From positions 43,643 through 107,642 of the forward strand of contig PACL01000060.1 of NCBI GenBank assembly GCA_002700095.1: a stretch of DNA of 64,000 bases. Direction: 5' to 3'. A program made the position numbers and the translations under genes. The notes under the pieces were generated by a model. It was given only the letters and a program-made list of their open reading frames with translations, did not search any database and was not told where the DNA came from. The DNA is from Fulvimarina sp. (GTDB lineage: Bacteria; Pseudomonadota; Alphaproteobacteria; Rhizobiales; Rhizobiaceae). Positions 10,144 through 19,420 of the stretch are shown in pieces (the first letter of the stretch is position 1; every line of letters starts with the position of its first letter).

Positions 10144-13100
10144 TCAAGCCCCGGCATCAAAGAGGCCCTTCGCCTGCAGCTCGGCGCGGGCAGAGTTCGA
10201 GCGCGGCGTCCACAGCCCCCGGTCGACCGCCTCGGCGAAGCGGTCGCGGATCTCGGCGAGCGCCGCCGGATTGTTCGCCTCCAGGAACTCGCGCACCGTC
10301 TCGTCCATCAGGAAGGCGTTCCAGGCCGCCTCGAAGTGATGGTCCCGGACCGCCCCCGTGGTGGCGGCGAAGGCGAACATGTAGTCCACCGTCGCGGCGA
10401 TCTCGAAGGCGCCCTTGTAGCCGTGGCGCATGACGCCGGCGATCCATTTCGGATTGACGACGCGGGCCCGGACCACCCGGCCGATCTCCTCCTCCAGCGT
10501 GCGCACCACCGGGCGCTCGGGCCGGGAATGGTCATTGTGATAGACCACCGGCCGCGCCCCGGAGAGATGCTCGACGGCCGCCGTCATGCCGCCCTCGAAC
10601 TGGTAGTAGTCGTCGGAATCCAGGAGGTCGTGCTCGCGGTTGTCCTGGTTCTGGACCACCGCCTCCAGCCCCGAAAGCCGCGTCTCGAAGGTCTCCCGTT
10701 CGGCCTCGCCATCCGCGTCGGCCCCATAGGCATACGAGCCCCAGACGAGATAGCTCTCCGCGAGTTCCGCCTTGTCGTCCCAGCCCTTCTCGTCGATCAG
10801 CGCCTGCAGCCCCGCGCCATAGGCACCGGGCTTCGACCCGAACACCCGGAAACCGGCGCGCTTCTCGGCCTCTGCCGCGCTGGCGCCCGCCGCCATCAGC
10901 GCCAGCCTTTCGGCCCGCATGCGCGCGGCAATGGGATTGTCGGCCGCATCCTCCTCCAGCCCGCCGATCGCCCGCGCCGCCTTGTCGAACAGCGCGATCT
11001 GGTCCGGAAAGGCATCGCGGAAGAAGCCGGAGATGCGCAAGGTCACGTCGACGCGCGGCCGGCCGAGTTCGGCGAGCGTCGCGATCTCGTAGCCGGTGAC
11101 CCGCCGCGAGGCCCGATCCCAGACCGGTTTCGCGCCGATCAGCGCCAAACCTTGCGCAATGTCGTCGCCGCCGGTGCGCATGTTGGAGGTGCCCCAGGCC
11201 GTGAGACCCAGGGAGGTCGGCCACTCGCCGTGGTCCTGGAGGTGGCGGGTAACCAGAAGCTCCGCGGACTTCCGGCCGAGGCGATAGGCCGTCTCTGTCG
11301 GCACGGCGCGGGTGTCGACGGAGAAGAAGTTGCGGCCGGTCGGCAGCACGTCCGGGCGTCCCCGGGTCGGCGCGCCGGAGGGGCCGGGGGGAACGAAGCG
11401 GCCGGCAAGGCCGGCCAGCAGGCCGGCGATCTCGGCGGGGCCGGAGGCGACGACGGCGGGCTTCAGGATCGATGCGATGGCCTCGAGCACGGGGGCGGTG
11501 GATTTCCAGTGGATATCCTGGGGAATGCTGCCATCGACGAGGCCAGATGCCAGCAGTTCCAGGCGCTCGACGGTGTCGCCGGCAATTCGCCAGGGGCTTG
11601 TGGATATCTGTGCGAGAACCTGTGGACGATGACCTTGCCAGGTCGCCGCCATGTCGCAGTCGAGGGGGTCGAAGGGGGCTGTTTGATCTGTGCGGCGCCC
11701 GTCGGCGCCCCCCTCTGTCCTGCCGGACATCTCCCCCTCAAGGGGGGAGATCGGACTTTGTTCGGCGGGCGCATCGTTCCTTGCGACCATGTTGGCGGGT
11801 GAGACATTTTCCGGAACGGCGGCGTCCTGGGTCTCCGCCGATCTCCCCCCTTGTGGGGGAGATGGCTGGGAAGCCAGAGGGGGGTGCCCACCGCCGCCAT
11901 CGCCTCCGACCGACCCGCAAAGCCCCAGATCCGCCGCCAGCGCCCGGATCAGGGAGGCGTCCGCCGGCGCGCTGCCGCGCGGCAGCCGCGCCAGCGCCAC
12001 CACGAGATCGGTCAAGAGCCGCCCTTCCGGCGCGACGCCGAAGACATGCAGCCCGTCGCGGATCTGCATTTCCTTCAATTCGCACAGATAGGCGTCGAGC
12101 TTTTCCAGCGCCGCCTCGTCGCCCTCGCCGGCGGCGATCCCCGCGTCATGGTCAAGGCCGATGTCGCGGACGAGATCGAGGATCTGGCTCTTCAGCAGCA
12201 CCAGCCGGCGCGGATCGCCGCCGGAGGCCTCGTAATATTCGTCGACCAGGGCTTCGAGGTCCTTCAGCGGCCCGTAGGTTTCGGCCCGGGTCAAGGGCGG
12301 CGTCAGGTGGTCGACGATGACCGCCGACGTCCGTCGCTTGGCCTGCGTCCCCTCGCCCGGGTCATTCACGATGAAGGGATAGAGATGCGGCAGCGGCCCG
12401 AAGACCGCCTCCGGGAAGCAGCCCTCCGACAGCGCCAGCGCCTTGCCCGGCAGCCATTCGAGATTGCCGTGCTTGCCCATGTGGATGACGGCATCGGCAT
12501 CGTAGACGTTGCGCAGATAGGCATAGAGCGCGAGATAGTTGTGCGGCGGCACGAGGTCCGGGGAGTGGTAGGTCTCCTTCGGATCGATGTTGTAACCTCG
12601 CGCCGGCTGGATGCCGACAAGCGTCCCGCCGAAGCGAGCCAAGGGAAGCGCAAAAGCCGGCTTACCATTTCGATCTACCACGAAAGGATCGGTTTCCGGC
12701 GCGCCCCAACGATCGAGGACGGCTTCGCGCACGCTCTCCGGCAGGCGGTCGAAGAAGGCGTGATAGGCTTCGAGCGGCATCGTCTCGCGGATCTCGCGGG
12801 CCGCGGTGCCGGCGTTGGTCGGGCCGGCCATCAGATGCGCGATGAGGGCGTTGCCGTCCCCGGGGATGTCGGCGGCCGAATAGCCCGCCGCTCGCATCGC
12901 CTTGAGCACCTCGATGGTGCCGGCCGGCGTGTCGAGGCCGACGCCGTTGCCGAGCCGGCCGTCCCGGTTCGGATAATTGGCGAGAAGGATGGCGACGCGC
13001 TTGTCGGGATTCGGCTTTTGCCGCAGCCGTGCCCAGCGCGCGGCGAGGTCGGCGACGAAGGCGGCGCGGTCCGGAACCGGGCGATGGGCGACGATGTCGG

Positions 13101-14172
13101 TCTCGGTGAGGGCGTCCCATTCGCCCGCCGACTTGAAGGCGACGGCGCGCGACAGCACCCGGCCGTCGAGTTCCGGCAGGGCGACGCTCATGGCGAGGTC
13201 GCGGGCGGAGAGGCCCTGGCTGGAAACGTGCCAGGACTCCTCGGAGCCCGAGGCGAGCACCGCCTGCAGGACGACCGCCCCATGCTCTTCCAGCACGGTC
13301 GGGATGCGCTCGGCTCCGGCACCGGCGGATGGCGAGGAAACGGCAAACCCGGTGAGGTTGACGACGACGGAAGGCTGGCGACGGGCAAAGAGGGAGCGGA
13401 CGGTCTCGATCGAGACGGGGTCCTTGAGGCTGGAGACGTAAAGGGGCAGGACGTCGAGGCCTCGGTCGGACAGGGCGTCAGACAGCGCCTCCATCGGGTC
13501 GGTCTGGCCGCTCTGGACGAGGGCGCGGTAGCAGACGATGGCGGCGAGGGGCTTTTCGGGCCCCTGGTCGTCGAGGTCTCGAGCCGGAGAAACTCCAGAC
13601 ATTGCGGCCTCCGCACCACCCTCGCCGCGCAACTCCACCACCCCAGCCTTCAGCAGCGGCGTCGCCTCGCCCGGCCAATCGCCCTCACCCAGCACGGCCC
13701 GGCAGCCCTGCAGAAACCCCTCCGCGTTCGCCGGCCCGCCCTCGACGAGATACCGCCACAACCGGTCGCGATCTTCGAGCGGGATGGTCGTATAGCCGTC
13801 GAGCCCCGGATCCGGCTTGTCGTCACCGGGGATGACGGCGAGCCTGCCGCCAGTCTGTTGGGCGTTGGCGAGCAGCGCGTCCAGCCCATAGGGCCAGTAG
13901 GCCTGGCCGCCGAGGAGCCGCACCACCACCAGCCGCGCATGTCTCAGCGTCCGCTCGACATGGACGTCGACCGACATCGGATGCTTGAGGCGCAGCAGGT
14001 TGGCGAGCCGAAGCTCGCCCGCGCCGAACCCGAGCCGCCGGGCCGCCGCCGCGAGCGCGGCGATCTCGGTGTCGGCCGCCGACAGGAAGACGATGTCGCC
14101 CGGCGACTGGCCGAGGTCGACCGCCTCGCCGCCGTCGTCGATCGCGCCCTTCTGGGCGAGGAGGAGATGCAA
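10144..14172 (-). CDS. cobN: Cobaltochelatase large subunit CobN, with an in-frame repeat insertion
   Basis: A 1342-residue CobN, the large subunit of the ATP-dependent CobNST chelatase that inserts cobalt into hydrogenobyrinic acid a,c-diamide. Conserved blocks include the N-terminal HLLLAQKGAIDDGGEA, HMGKHGNLEWLPGK in the middle, and the C-terminal TMEAAWNAF-like and NPAALAEI regions. The start is TTG at 14172, chosen because it opens the conserved N-terminus and has AGGGG just upstream. The protein is roughly 65 residues longer than the usual 1275 or so: a 183-bp palindromic element (11705-11887) is translated in frame between LAADLGL and FDPLDCDMA. cobS and cobT are not in the window. Confidence 0.92.
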   Translation of the reverse strand: MHLLLAQKGAIDDGGEAVDLGQSPGDIVFLSAADTEIAALAAAARRLGFGAGELRLANLLRLKHPMSVDVHVERTLRHARLVVVRLLGGQAYWPYGLDALLANAQQTGGRLAVIPGDDKPDPGLDGYTTIPLEDRDRLWRYLVEGGPANAEGFLQGCRAVLGEGDWPGEATPLLKAGVVELRGEGGAEAAMSGVSPARDLDDQGPEKPLAAIVCYRALVQSGQTDPMEALSDALSDRGLDVLPLYVSSLKDPVSIETVRSLFARRQPSVVVNLTGFAVSSPSAGAGAERIPTVLEEHGAVVLQAVLASGSEESWHVSSQGLSARDLAMSVALPELDGRVLSRAVAFKSAGEWDALTETDIVAHRPVPDRAAFVADLAARWARLRQKPNPDKRVAILLANYPNRDGRLGNGVGLDTPAGTIEVLKAMRAAGYSAADIPGDGNALIAHLMAGPTNAGTAAREIRETMPLEAYHAFFDRLPESVREAVLDRWGAPETDPFVVDRNGKPAFALPLARFGGTLVGIQPARGYNIDPKETYHSPDLVPPHNYLALYAYLRNVYDADAVIHMGKHGNLEWLPGKALALSEGCFPEAVFGPLPHLYPFIVNDPGEGTQAKRRTSAVIVDHLTPPLTRAETYGPLKDLEALVDEYYEASGGDPRRLVLLKSQILDLVRDIGLDHDAGIAAGEGDEAALEKLDAYLCELKEMQIRDGLHVFGVAPEGRLLTDLVVALARLPRGSAPADASLIRALAADLGLCGSVGGDGGGGHPPLASQPSPPQGGRSAETQDAAVPENVSPANMVARNDAPAEQSPISPLEGEMSGRTEGGADGRRTDQTAPFDPLDCDMAATWQGHRPQVLAQISTSPWRIAGDTVERLELLASGLVDGSIPQDIHWKSTAPVLEAIASILKPAVVASGPAEIAGLLAGLAGRFVPPGPSGAPTRGRPDVLPTGRNFFSVDTRAVPTETAYRLGRKSAELLVTRHLQDHGEWPTSLGLTAWGTSNMRTGGDDIAQGLALIGAKPVWDRASRRVTGYEIATLAELGRPRVDVTLRISGFFRDAFPDQIALFDKAARAIGGLEEDAADNPIAARMRAERLALMAAGASAAEAEKRAGFRVFGSKPGAYGAGLQALIDEKGWDDKAELAESYLVWGSYAYGADADGEAERETFETRLSGLEAVVQNQDNREHDLLDSDDYYQFEGGMTAAVEHLSGARPVVYHNDHSRPERPVVRTLEEEIGRVVRARVVNPKWIAGVMRHGYKGAFEIAATVDYMFAFAATTGAVRDHHFEAAWNAFLMDETVREFLEANNPAALAEIRDRFAEAVDRGLWTPRSNSARAELQAKGLFDAGA
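11705..11887. repeat. 183-bp palindromic repeat element, copy A, inserted in cobN
   Basis: The element has imperfect terminal inverted repeats of about 50 bp starting GCRCCCCCCTCTG. Each arm contains its own hairpin (ATCTCCCCCTCAAGGGGGGAGAT on the left, the CTTGTGGGGGAGAT version on the right). The core of about 80 bp is unlike copy B. Its length is 61 codons, so cobN stays in frame; translated on the minus strand it gives peptides such as HPPLASQPSPPQGG and ISPLEGEMSGRTEGG. The same architecture occurs at 28328-28510. Confidence 0.9.
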
Positions 14173-14182
14173 GCCGCGCCCC

Positions 14183-15283
14183 CTATTCGGCCGCCGTCGA
14201 CGGCATGGCCGGGATCTGCCCGCCCGCCAGACCCTCGATCCGCGCGGCAATCGCCGCGCAGGCCGCATCCGTCAGCCCGTCATGCAGGCCGATGACGACG
14301 AGCCGCGTCCGGCGGGCCTCGTCCTTGCCCCAGGGCCGATCGAAATAGGCCTCGATGCGCTGGCCGACGGCCTGGACGACGAGGCGCATCGGCTTGCCCG
14401 GAATGTCGGCAAAGCCCTTCAGGCGCAGAATGTCGTATTCCCCGATCAGCGGCTTCAGGCCCTCCACGAAGGCCTTCTGGTCGGCGATCGGCCCGGCTTC
14501 GGCGACGAAGCTCTCGAACTCGTCGTGGTCGTGATCCTCGCCCCCTTCGTGCTCGATCTCGTGGTGGGACTTCCTCTCGGCGATGAGATCCTCGGTGCCG
14601 GCGGCGATGCCGAGCAGCACATCGGCGGGCAGCTTGCCGTTTTCGGCGGCGACGGTCTTCACCGTCCGCGCCGTCGCCGCGGCGGTCTCCTTGCGGACCC
14701 TTTCGAGGGTGTCGCGGTCGATCAGGTCGGCCTTGTTCAGGACGATGAGATCGGCGGCGCGAATCTGGTCCTCGAACAGCTCCTCCAGCGGGTTGTCGTG
14801 GTCGAGGCTCGTATCGGCGGCGCGCTGGGCCGCGACCTTGTCCTCGTCGTCGGCAAATCGCCCGGCGGCCACCGCCGCCGCGTCGATGACCGTGACGACG
14901 CCGTCGACCGTCACCCGCGTCTTCACCTCCGGCCAGTTGAAGGCGGCGACCAGCGGCTGCGGCAAGGCGAGGCCGGAGGTCTCGATGACGATGTGGTCGG
15001 GCGGGGTCTCGCGGTCGAGGAGCTTGGCCATCGCCGGGATGAAGTCGTCGGCGACGGTGCAGCAGATGCAGCCATTGTTGAGTTCGACGACGTCGTCCTC
15101 GGTGCAGGTCTCGATGCCGCAGCCCTTCAGGATGTCGCCGTCGACGCCGAGATCGCCGAATTCGTTGATGATCAGCGCGATCTTGCGGCCGCCGGGATTT
15201 TCGAGGAGGTTGCGGATCAGCGTCGTCTTGCCCGCCCCGAGAAAGCCGGTGATGACGGTGGCGGGAATTTTCTGCGCTGGCAT
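14183..15283 (-). CDS. cobW: CobW cobalt-delivery G3E GTPase
   Basis: A 366-residue G3E-family P-loop GTPase thought to deliver cobalt to the CobNST chelatase. Walker A GFLGAGKT is at residues 13-20, the metal-binding motif CICC at 72-75, the guanine-specificity motif NKAD lies near residue 205, and a His/Asp-rich stretch (EHEGGEDHDHDEFES) in the linker could hold metal. The C-terminal CobW_C domain contains LRLKGFADIPG. RBS AAAGGAGGCACGCC precedes the ATG. The stop is 10 nt before the cobN start, fitting a cobalt-supply and insertion pair. Confidence 0.92.
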   Translation of the reverse strand: MPAQKIPATVITGFLGAGKTTLIRNLLENPGGRKIALIINEFGDLGVDGDILKGCGIETCTEDDVVELNNGCICCTVADDFIPAMAKLLDRETPPDHIVIETSGLALPQPLVAAFNWPEVKTRVTVDGVVTVIDAAAVAAGRFADDEDKVAAQRAADTSLDHDNPLEELFEDQIRAADLIVLNKADLIDRDTLERVRKETAAATARTVKTVAAENGKLPADVLLGIAAGTEDLIAERKSHHEIEHEGGEDHDHDEFESFVAEAGPIADQKAFVEGLKPLIGEYDILRLKGFADIPGKPMRLVVQAVGQRIEAYFDRPWGKDEARRTRLVVIGLHDGLTDAACAAIAARIEGLAGGQIPAMPSTAAE

Positions 15284-15334
15284 GGCGTGCCTCCTTTGCG
15301 TTGGTTGCGGGGGAACGGCGGAGCGCTCGACCCC

Positions 15335-15384
15335 GAGGGCGTCAGCCCTTGAGTTTCACGAGGGCGTCAGCCCTTGAGTTTCAT
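15335..15384. repeat. Tandem 25-bp duplication at the 3' end of cobU
   Basis: Bases 15335-15359 and 15360-15384 are 24/25 identical. The right copy contains the last codons and stop of cobU; the left copy repeats them (KLKG, stop) just downstream. It looks like a recent slippage or unequal-crossover duplication. Confidence 0.85.
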
Positions 15385-15891
15385 CGGCAGGCCGGCAGCG
15401 ACGAAGAAGACCGCCCCGGCCAGCGCCGCGATCTCCTGGTGCAGCCGGCCGGCATGGTCGCGGAAGGCCCGCGCCATGGCATTGTCCGGCACGATGCCGA
15501 GGCCGACCTCGTTGGAGACGAGGACCACCGGTCCCGGCAGGCCCTCCTGCCCGAGACATGACGCGAGCGCGGCCGCCTCGGCCGCAATGTCCCGCTCCTC
15601 GAGCATCAAATTGGTCACCCAGAGGGTGAGGCAGTCGACGAGGATCATGCGGTTCGGGCTCACCTCCCGGCGAAGCGCGCCGACGAGATCGAGCGGCGCC
15701 TCGATCGTGCGCCACCCCTCGCCGCGGTCCGCCCTGTGCCTGGCGATCCGCTCCTCCATCTCGCCGTCGAAGGCCCGGCCGGTGGCGAGATAGAGCTTTT
15801 CGAGGCCGCTTTCTGCGACCAGATTTTCGGCAAACGCGCTCTTGCCGGAGCGGGCGCCGCCGAGGACCAGCGTCACGGGCGGCGCCTGCAT
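15367..15891 (-). CDS. cobU: Adenosylcobinamide kinase / adenosylcobinamide-phosphate guanylyltransferase (CobU/CobP)
   Basis: A 174-residue bifunctional enzyme that phosphorylates adenosylcobinamide and then transfers GMP from GTP, in the nucleotide-loop assembly of B12. The P-loop is GGARSGKS at residues 11-18, followed by [21 protein letters not shown] (split here as the family's guanylylation-region block), then [11 protein letters not shown] and the C-terminal [11 protein letters not shown]. The start is 2 nt after the cbtA stop, so it is translationally coupled. The last codons are duplicated in tandem just downstream. Confidence 0.9.
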   Translation of the reverse strand: MQAPPVTLVLGGARSGKSAFAENLVAESGLEKLYLATGRAFDGEMEERIARHRADRGEGWRTIEAPLDLVGALRREVSPNRMILVDCLTLWVTNLMLEERDIAAEAAALASCLGQEGLPGPVVLVSNEVGLGIVPDNAMARAFRDHAGRLHQEIAALAGAVFFVAAGLPMKLKG

Positions 15892-15893
15892 CG

Positions 15894-16667
15894 TCAGGCC
15901 TCGGCGGCGCCGAAGCGCTCCATGGCAAAGCCGACGGCAAGCCCGATCAGCACCCAGAAGATCGCCCCGGTGGCGAGCGAGGCGACGGCGAATTCCGCCG
16001 CGAGCGTCGGCGGGATCGGGCTCGACAGATCCGCCGGATGCGGCGCGGCGAAGAGATGCGGCACGACCAGAAGGGCGATGCCGCCGGCCCGCAGCATCGG
16101 TTCCTTTCGCAGCAGCAGGCAGTAGAGCCCCACCGCCGTCAGGCCTACGGTCATGATCCACCAGGCCTGCCTTGCCGACAGATCGGCCGCCGGCATCGCC
16201 GGCAGCTCCGGCGGCAGGCCGAGAGCGGGGGCGAGCGAGACGGCGGCAAAGCCGGCAAGACCCCACAGCGCGCCGTTGCGCACCGTGATGCGCCGGCCCG
16301 CCAGAAGGGCCACCGCCGCCAGCATCAGGGCAAAGCCTCCGCCGGTGACGATGTTGGCGGTCAGGGTGCCGAGCGCCCGGCTCTCGAACAGGGCTGCCCC
16401 TGCCTCTTCACCGTCGGTGCCGGCCGTCGAATGGGCGAGGATGACCCGGCCGCCCTGCGGATCGAAAACCGCGCCCGCCGAATGGGCGTGGGCGGAGGAC
16501 ACCAGGCCGGCGTCATGGTGGTGCGCCGGCTCTATGCCGTGGCCGCCGTCCTCATACTGCTCGGCATGGACGATCAGCGGCACGACGCGCGCATACTGGA
16601 CCGGCGTCATCACGACGCCGACGAACAGCCCGGCCACCAGGGCGGCGAGCAGATATCTCACGAACAT
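15894..16667 (-). CDS. cbtA: Cobalt transporter subunit CbtA
   Basis: A 257-residue membrane protein of the CbtA family, predicted to bring cobalt into the cell for B12 synthesis. Six or so hydrophobic segments are visible, starting with the N-terminal [19 protein letters not shown]. The loop after the first segment is His-rich ([16 protein letters not shown]), a plausible metal site. A conserved [11 protein letters not shown] motif precedes the last segment. It follows cbtB and precedes cobU in the riboswitch-controlled operon, the usual context of this family. Confidence 0.88.
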   Translation of the reverse strand: MFVRYLLAALVAGLFVGVVMTPVQYARVVPLIVHAEQYEDGGHGIEPAHHHDAGLVSSAHAHSAGAVFDPQGGRVILAHSTAGTDGEEAGAALFESRALGTLTANIVTGGGFALMLAAVALLAGRRITVRNGALWGLAGFAAVSLAPALGLPPELPAMPAADLSARQAWWIMTVGLTAVGLYCLLLRKEPMLRAGGIALLVVPHLFAAPHPADLSSPIPPTLAAEFAVASLATGAIFWVLIGLAVGFAMERFGAAEA

Positions 16668-16757
16668 GGAATATTCCCTTTTCCGGCGCTTCAGACCGGA
16701 TCACGACTGACGTTTGGTGGAAAGGATCGGGAGGCGGCAGGCCGCCTGCCGAAACCG

Positions 16758-16934
16758 TCAGTGGCAGGGAAAGCCGAAGGCGTGGCGCACGTCGTGAGCC
16801 GTGTCGTGCAGCGCCTGGGAGTGGGCAAAGCCGGCGCCGAAGATGAAGAACGCGCCGAGAAACAGGGCAAAGAGGCCCGTGGCGATGCGTTGACCGGACT
16901 GGCTGCCGGCAAGGGTCTGGGATTTCGTTGTCAT
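16758..16934 (-). CDS. cbtB: Small cobalt transporter subunit CbtB
   Basis: A 58-residue protein with one transmembrane helix (about residues 17-37) and a short His-rich tail, HDTAHDVRHAFGFPCH, which is the CbtB hallmark and the likely metal-binding part. The ATG at 16934 has GGAGG about 5 nt upstream (CACGGAGGTTGAT). It is the first gene after the cobalamin riboswitch, and cbtA follows within about 90 nt. Too small for routine gene callers, but the family match is clear. Confidence 0.88.
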   Translation of the reverse strand: MTTKSQTLAGSQSGQRIATGLFALFLGAFFIFGAGFAHSQALHDTAHDVRHAFGFPCH

Positions 16935-16984
16935 ATCAACCTCCGTGACGACCGCCCGGGAATCGGGCGGACGGGTCTGGAAGG

Positions 16985-17210
16985 CCGGCAGGTCTCCTGG
17001 CTCGCGGGTCGTCGAATTGCGTCTCGCCTTCCCGGATGTCTCCAGTGGCTTTCCGGCGCCGGCGCGCATCCTGCGTGCCGTCGTCGGTGACGAACTCTCG
17101 CCGCTCTACAGTCGCGGGGTCGGCTGCGATCAAGACCCCCGGATTGGGTCGGCCCTTCGCATTCCCTCTTCGCCCCTGCCGCGTGGCGGCGGGGGAACCG
17201 TCCTTCGACC
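16985..17210 (-). promoter_or_regulatory. Cobalamin riboswitch controlling cbtB-cbtA-cobU-cobW-cobN-GNAT-cobO-bluB
   Basis: On the minus strand the conserved pieces occur in order: GGTTCCC near 17195, AAGAGGGAATGCG (17157-17171), CCCCGCGACTGTAGAGCGG around 17101-17120, and the 3' B12 box GAGCCAGGAGACCTGCC (16987-17003). These match the adenosylcobalamin riboswitch consensus. It ends about 50 nt before the cbtB start, so binding of cobalamin should reduce expression of the operon by masking the ribosome site or by termination. Confidence 0.93.
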
Positions 17211-17442
17211 GGAGCGACGCGATGGTCGCCCGGTCGGCCCCAAACTAGCAGCGACGACCTCCAGCGCAAGCCAAATTGCAACGGGCGCGGACGGAGCCGG
17301 GCGCCGCCTCTGCCCTCTGCCGCCGCTCCCGTTCGCGTTGGCGATGGCGATGGCGCACCGGCGAAATGGTCACTGCGCCAATGAATTCTCAACTCCTGTC
17401 CGTCATCCTTGCCGAAATCGTCTGCCGGAGCGCCCGTTTTCC

Positions 17443-19227
17443 ATGGACCAGCCAGCCCGCGAAGAAGCCGCGCGACTTCAGGAAGTCGAGCGCTACCGGC
17501 GCAGCAGCGCCCTGACCGGCGAGAAGCTCGAGCGGATCGTCAAGCTGGCGTCGGCGATGTTCGGCTTCGAGCGTGTCGCCGTCACGACCCACTACGCCGA
17601 CACCCAGCTCTGCCACGTGCAGTTCGGCGGCCTCATCGCGCCGCGACGGCGCGAGGAGTCCTTCTGCCAGGTTCCGGTCGAGACCCGGGAACTGCTCGTC
17701 GTCGAGGACCTGGCGCAGGATCCGCGCTTCATGCACCTGCCCGCCGTCTGCGAGGCACCGCACCTCCGCTTCTATGCCGGCGCGCCGCTGGTCACCCCCT
17801 CCGGCTACGCGATCGGCGCCCTGTGCCTTCTCGACACGAAGCCGCGGCCGTTCACGCGCCATGAGGGCGAGCTGCTGGCCGATCTCGCCGCCCTTGCCGT
17901 CGAGCACATGGAGCTGATCGCGATCAACGAGGAGGCGAAATACGACACGCTGACCGGCCTCAGGAACCGGCCGTTCCTGATCGATGCGATGCAGTCCTCG
18001 ATCGATGCCGAACGTGCCTCCTCGATCCTCCTGATCGACCTCGACGGCTTCAAGGAGATCAACGATTCCCTCGGCCATGCCTGCGGCGACGAGGCGCTCG
18101 TCGAGGCCGCCAAACGCATCGCCGAGATCTGCGACGGCCAGCGGATGAGCGCCCGGCTCGGCGGCGACGAGTTCGTCATCTTCATGGATGGCGAGGCCAA
18201 TCCCATCGAGGCCGCCAGTATCGCCGAGCGCGCCGTCGTCCGGCTGGCCGAGCCGATGACGATCAGCGGCCACGTCATCCACTTCGGCGCGAGCATCGGC
18301 ATCGCGATCCGCGAGCGCGAGAGTGACGCCACCCAGCTGCTCGGCAATGCCGACCTGGCCATGTACCGGGCCAAGCAGGACGGGCGCAACTGCCACCGGA
18401 TCTTCACCCGGGAGCTGCGCAACGTCGCGCTCGAACGCGGCAACATCGTGCTCGAGATGCAGGAGGCGTGGGAGGACGGCAGCTTCGAGCTCTACTACCA
18501 GCCGATCGTCCGGCTCAGCGACGGCCGTTGGACCGGGGCGGAGGCGCTCTTGCGCTGGAACTATCCCTATCGCGGCGTGCTGCCGCCGGCGATGTTCCTG
18601 CCGGTCCTCGAAAAGAGCCATCTCGCCGTCGATCTCGGCAACTGGGTGATCGACGAGGCGTGCCGCCAGGCCGCCATCTGGCGCCGGCGCTTCGAGCCGG
18701 ACTTCACCATCGCCGTCAATCTCTTCGAGCTGCAGTTCAAGCCCGGGACCCTGGTCTCGAAGGTCCGCGAATCCCTCGCCCGGCACGGGCTGCCGCCGGA
18801 GGCGCTGCAGCTCGAACTCACCGAACGGATCATCCTGGCCGAGGACGACCGCATCATCGACCAGGTCCGGGCGCTTCGCGACCAGGGCGTCGGCATCGCC
18901 TTCGACGATTTCGGGACCGGCTTCGCCTCCCTGTCCGCCCTGCGGCACTATCCGGTCTCCTGCATCAAGATCGATCGCTCCTTCATCGCCGAGGTCACCG
19001 GCAGCGCCGCCGACCAGTCGATCGTCGCCTCGCTGATCGCCCTGTCGAGGAGCCTCAATCTGCAAACCGTCGCGGAAGGGATCGAGACCGCCGAGCAGCG
19101 GGCGATGATCGAACAGGTCGACGGCGTGAACGGCCAGGGCTTCCTGTTCTCGCGGCCGCAGCCGGTCGAGCTGCTCGAGAGCGTCTGGTTTCCCTCCAAG
19201 AAACTGGCCGCCCAGCGTCGCGCCTGA
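17443..19227 (+). CDS. GAF-GGDEF-EAL cyclic-di-GMP signalling protein
   Basis: A 594-residue cytoplasmic protein with no membrane segment. An N-terminal GAF domain (about residues 20-160) is followed by a GGDEF domain with an intact GGDEF motif (residues 240-244) and an EAL domain with EAL at 367-369, ELTERIIL, DDFGTGF and IKIDRSF. Both catalytic sites look complete, so it may make and break cyclic-di-GMP. The inhibitory RxxD site before GGDEF is absent (QRMSARLGGDEF). The ATG at 17443 has GGAG about 12 nt upstream; the longer open frame reads back into the riboswitch and is rejected. The signal sensed by GAF is unknown. Confidence 0.88.
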   Translation: MDQPAREEAARLQEVERYRRSSALTGEKLERIVKLASAMFGFERVAVTTHYADTQLCHVQFGGLIAPRRREESFCQVPVETRELLVVEDLAQDPRFMHLPAVCEAPHLRFYAGAPLVTPSGYAIGALCLLDTKPRPFTRHEGELLADLAALAVEHMELIAINEEAKYDTLTGLRNRPFLIDAMQSSIDAERASSILLIDLDGFKEINDSLGHACGDEALVEAAKRIAEICDGQRMSARLGGDEFVIFMDGEANPIEAASIAERAVVRLAEPMTISGHVIHFGASIGIAIRERESDATQLLGNADLAMYRAKQDGRNCHRIFTRELRNVALERGNIVLEMQEAWEDGSFELYYQPIVRLSDGRWTGAEALLRWNYPYRGVLPPAMFLPVLEKSHLAVDLGNWVIDEACRQAAIWRRRFEPDFTIAVNLFELQFKPGTLVSKVRESLARHGLPPEALQLELTERIILAEDDRIIDQVRALRDQGVGIAFDDFGTGFASLSALRHYPVSCIKIDRSFIAEVTGSAADQSIVASLIALSRSLNLQTVAEGIETAEQRAMIEQVDGVNGQGFLFSRPQPVELLESVWFPSKKLAAQRRA

Positions 19228-19420
19228 CGACGCCGGGAGCCGGCGGCCGCGCCGTCCGGAATGGGGCGAAGGCCGGACGCGATACCGCCTGCGCGACGCC
19301 TTTCGCCTTCCCGCAATGCAAAAACATGCGCTGCGGGCGGTTTCAGTTTCGCCTCCGCCTCTATATCCCGACGCATCGACATCATCGAAAGCCACCGGGA
19401 TCGACGGAGATTGAGGCGAC

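Noticed and set aside
11700..11890. Possible CRISPR array or sequencing artefact in cobN
   Set aside because: The two arms are inverted, not direct repeats, and a second element of identical length and architecture occurs at 28328-28510, so it is a true interspersed repeat and not an array.
11851..14295. An 814-codon plus-strand frame antisense to cobN
   Set aside because: Same cause as above. The minus-strand frame gives full CobN conservation, while this one gives Arg/Asp/Gly-rich filler.
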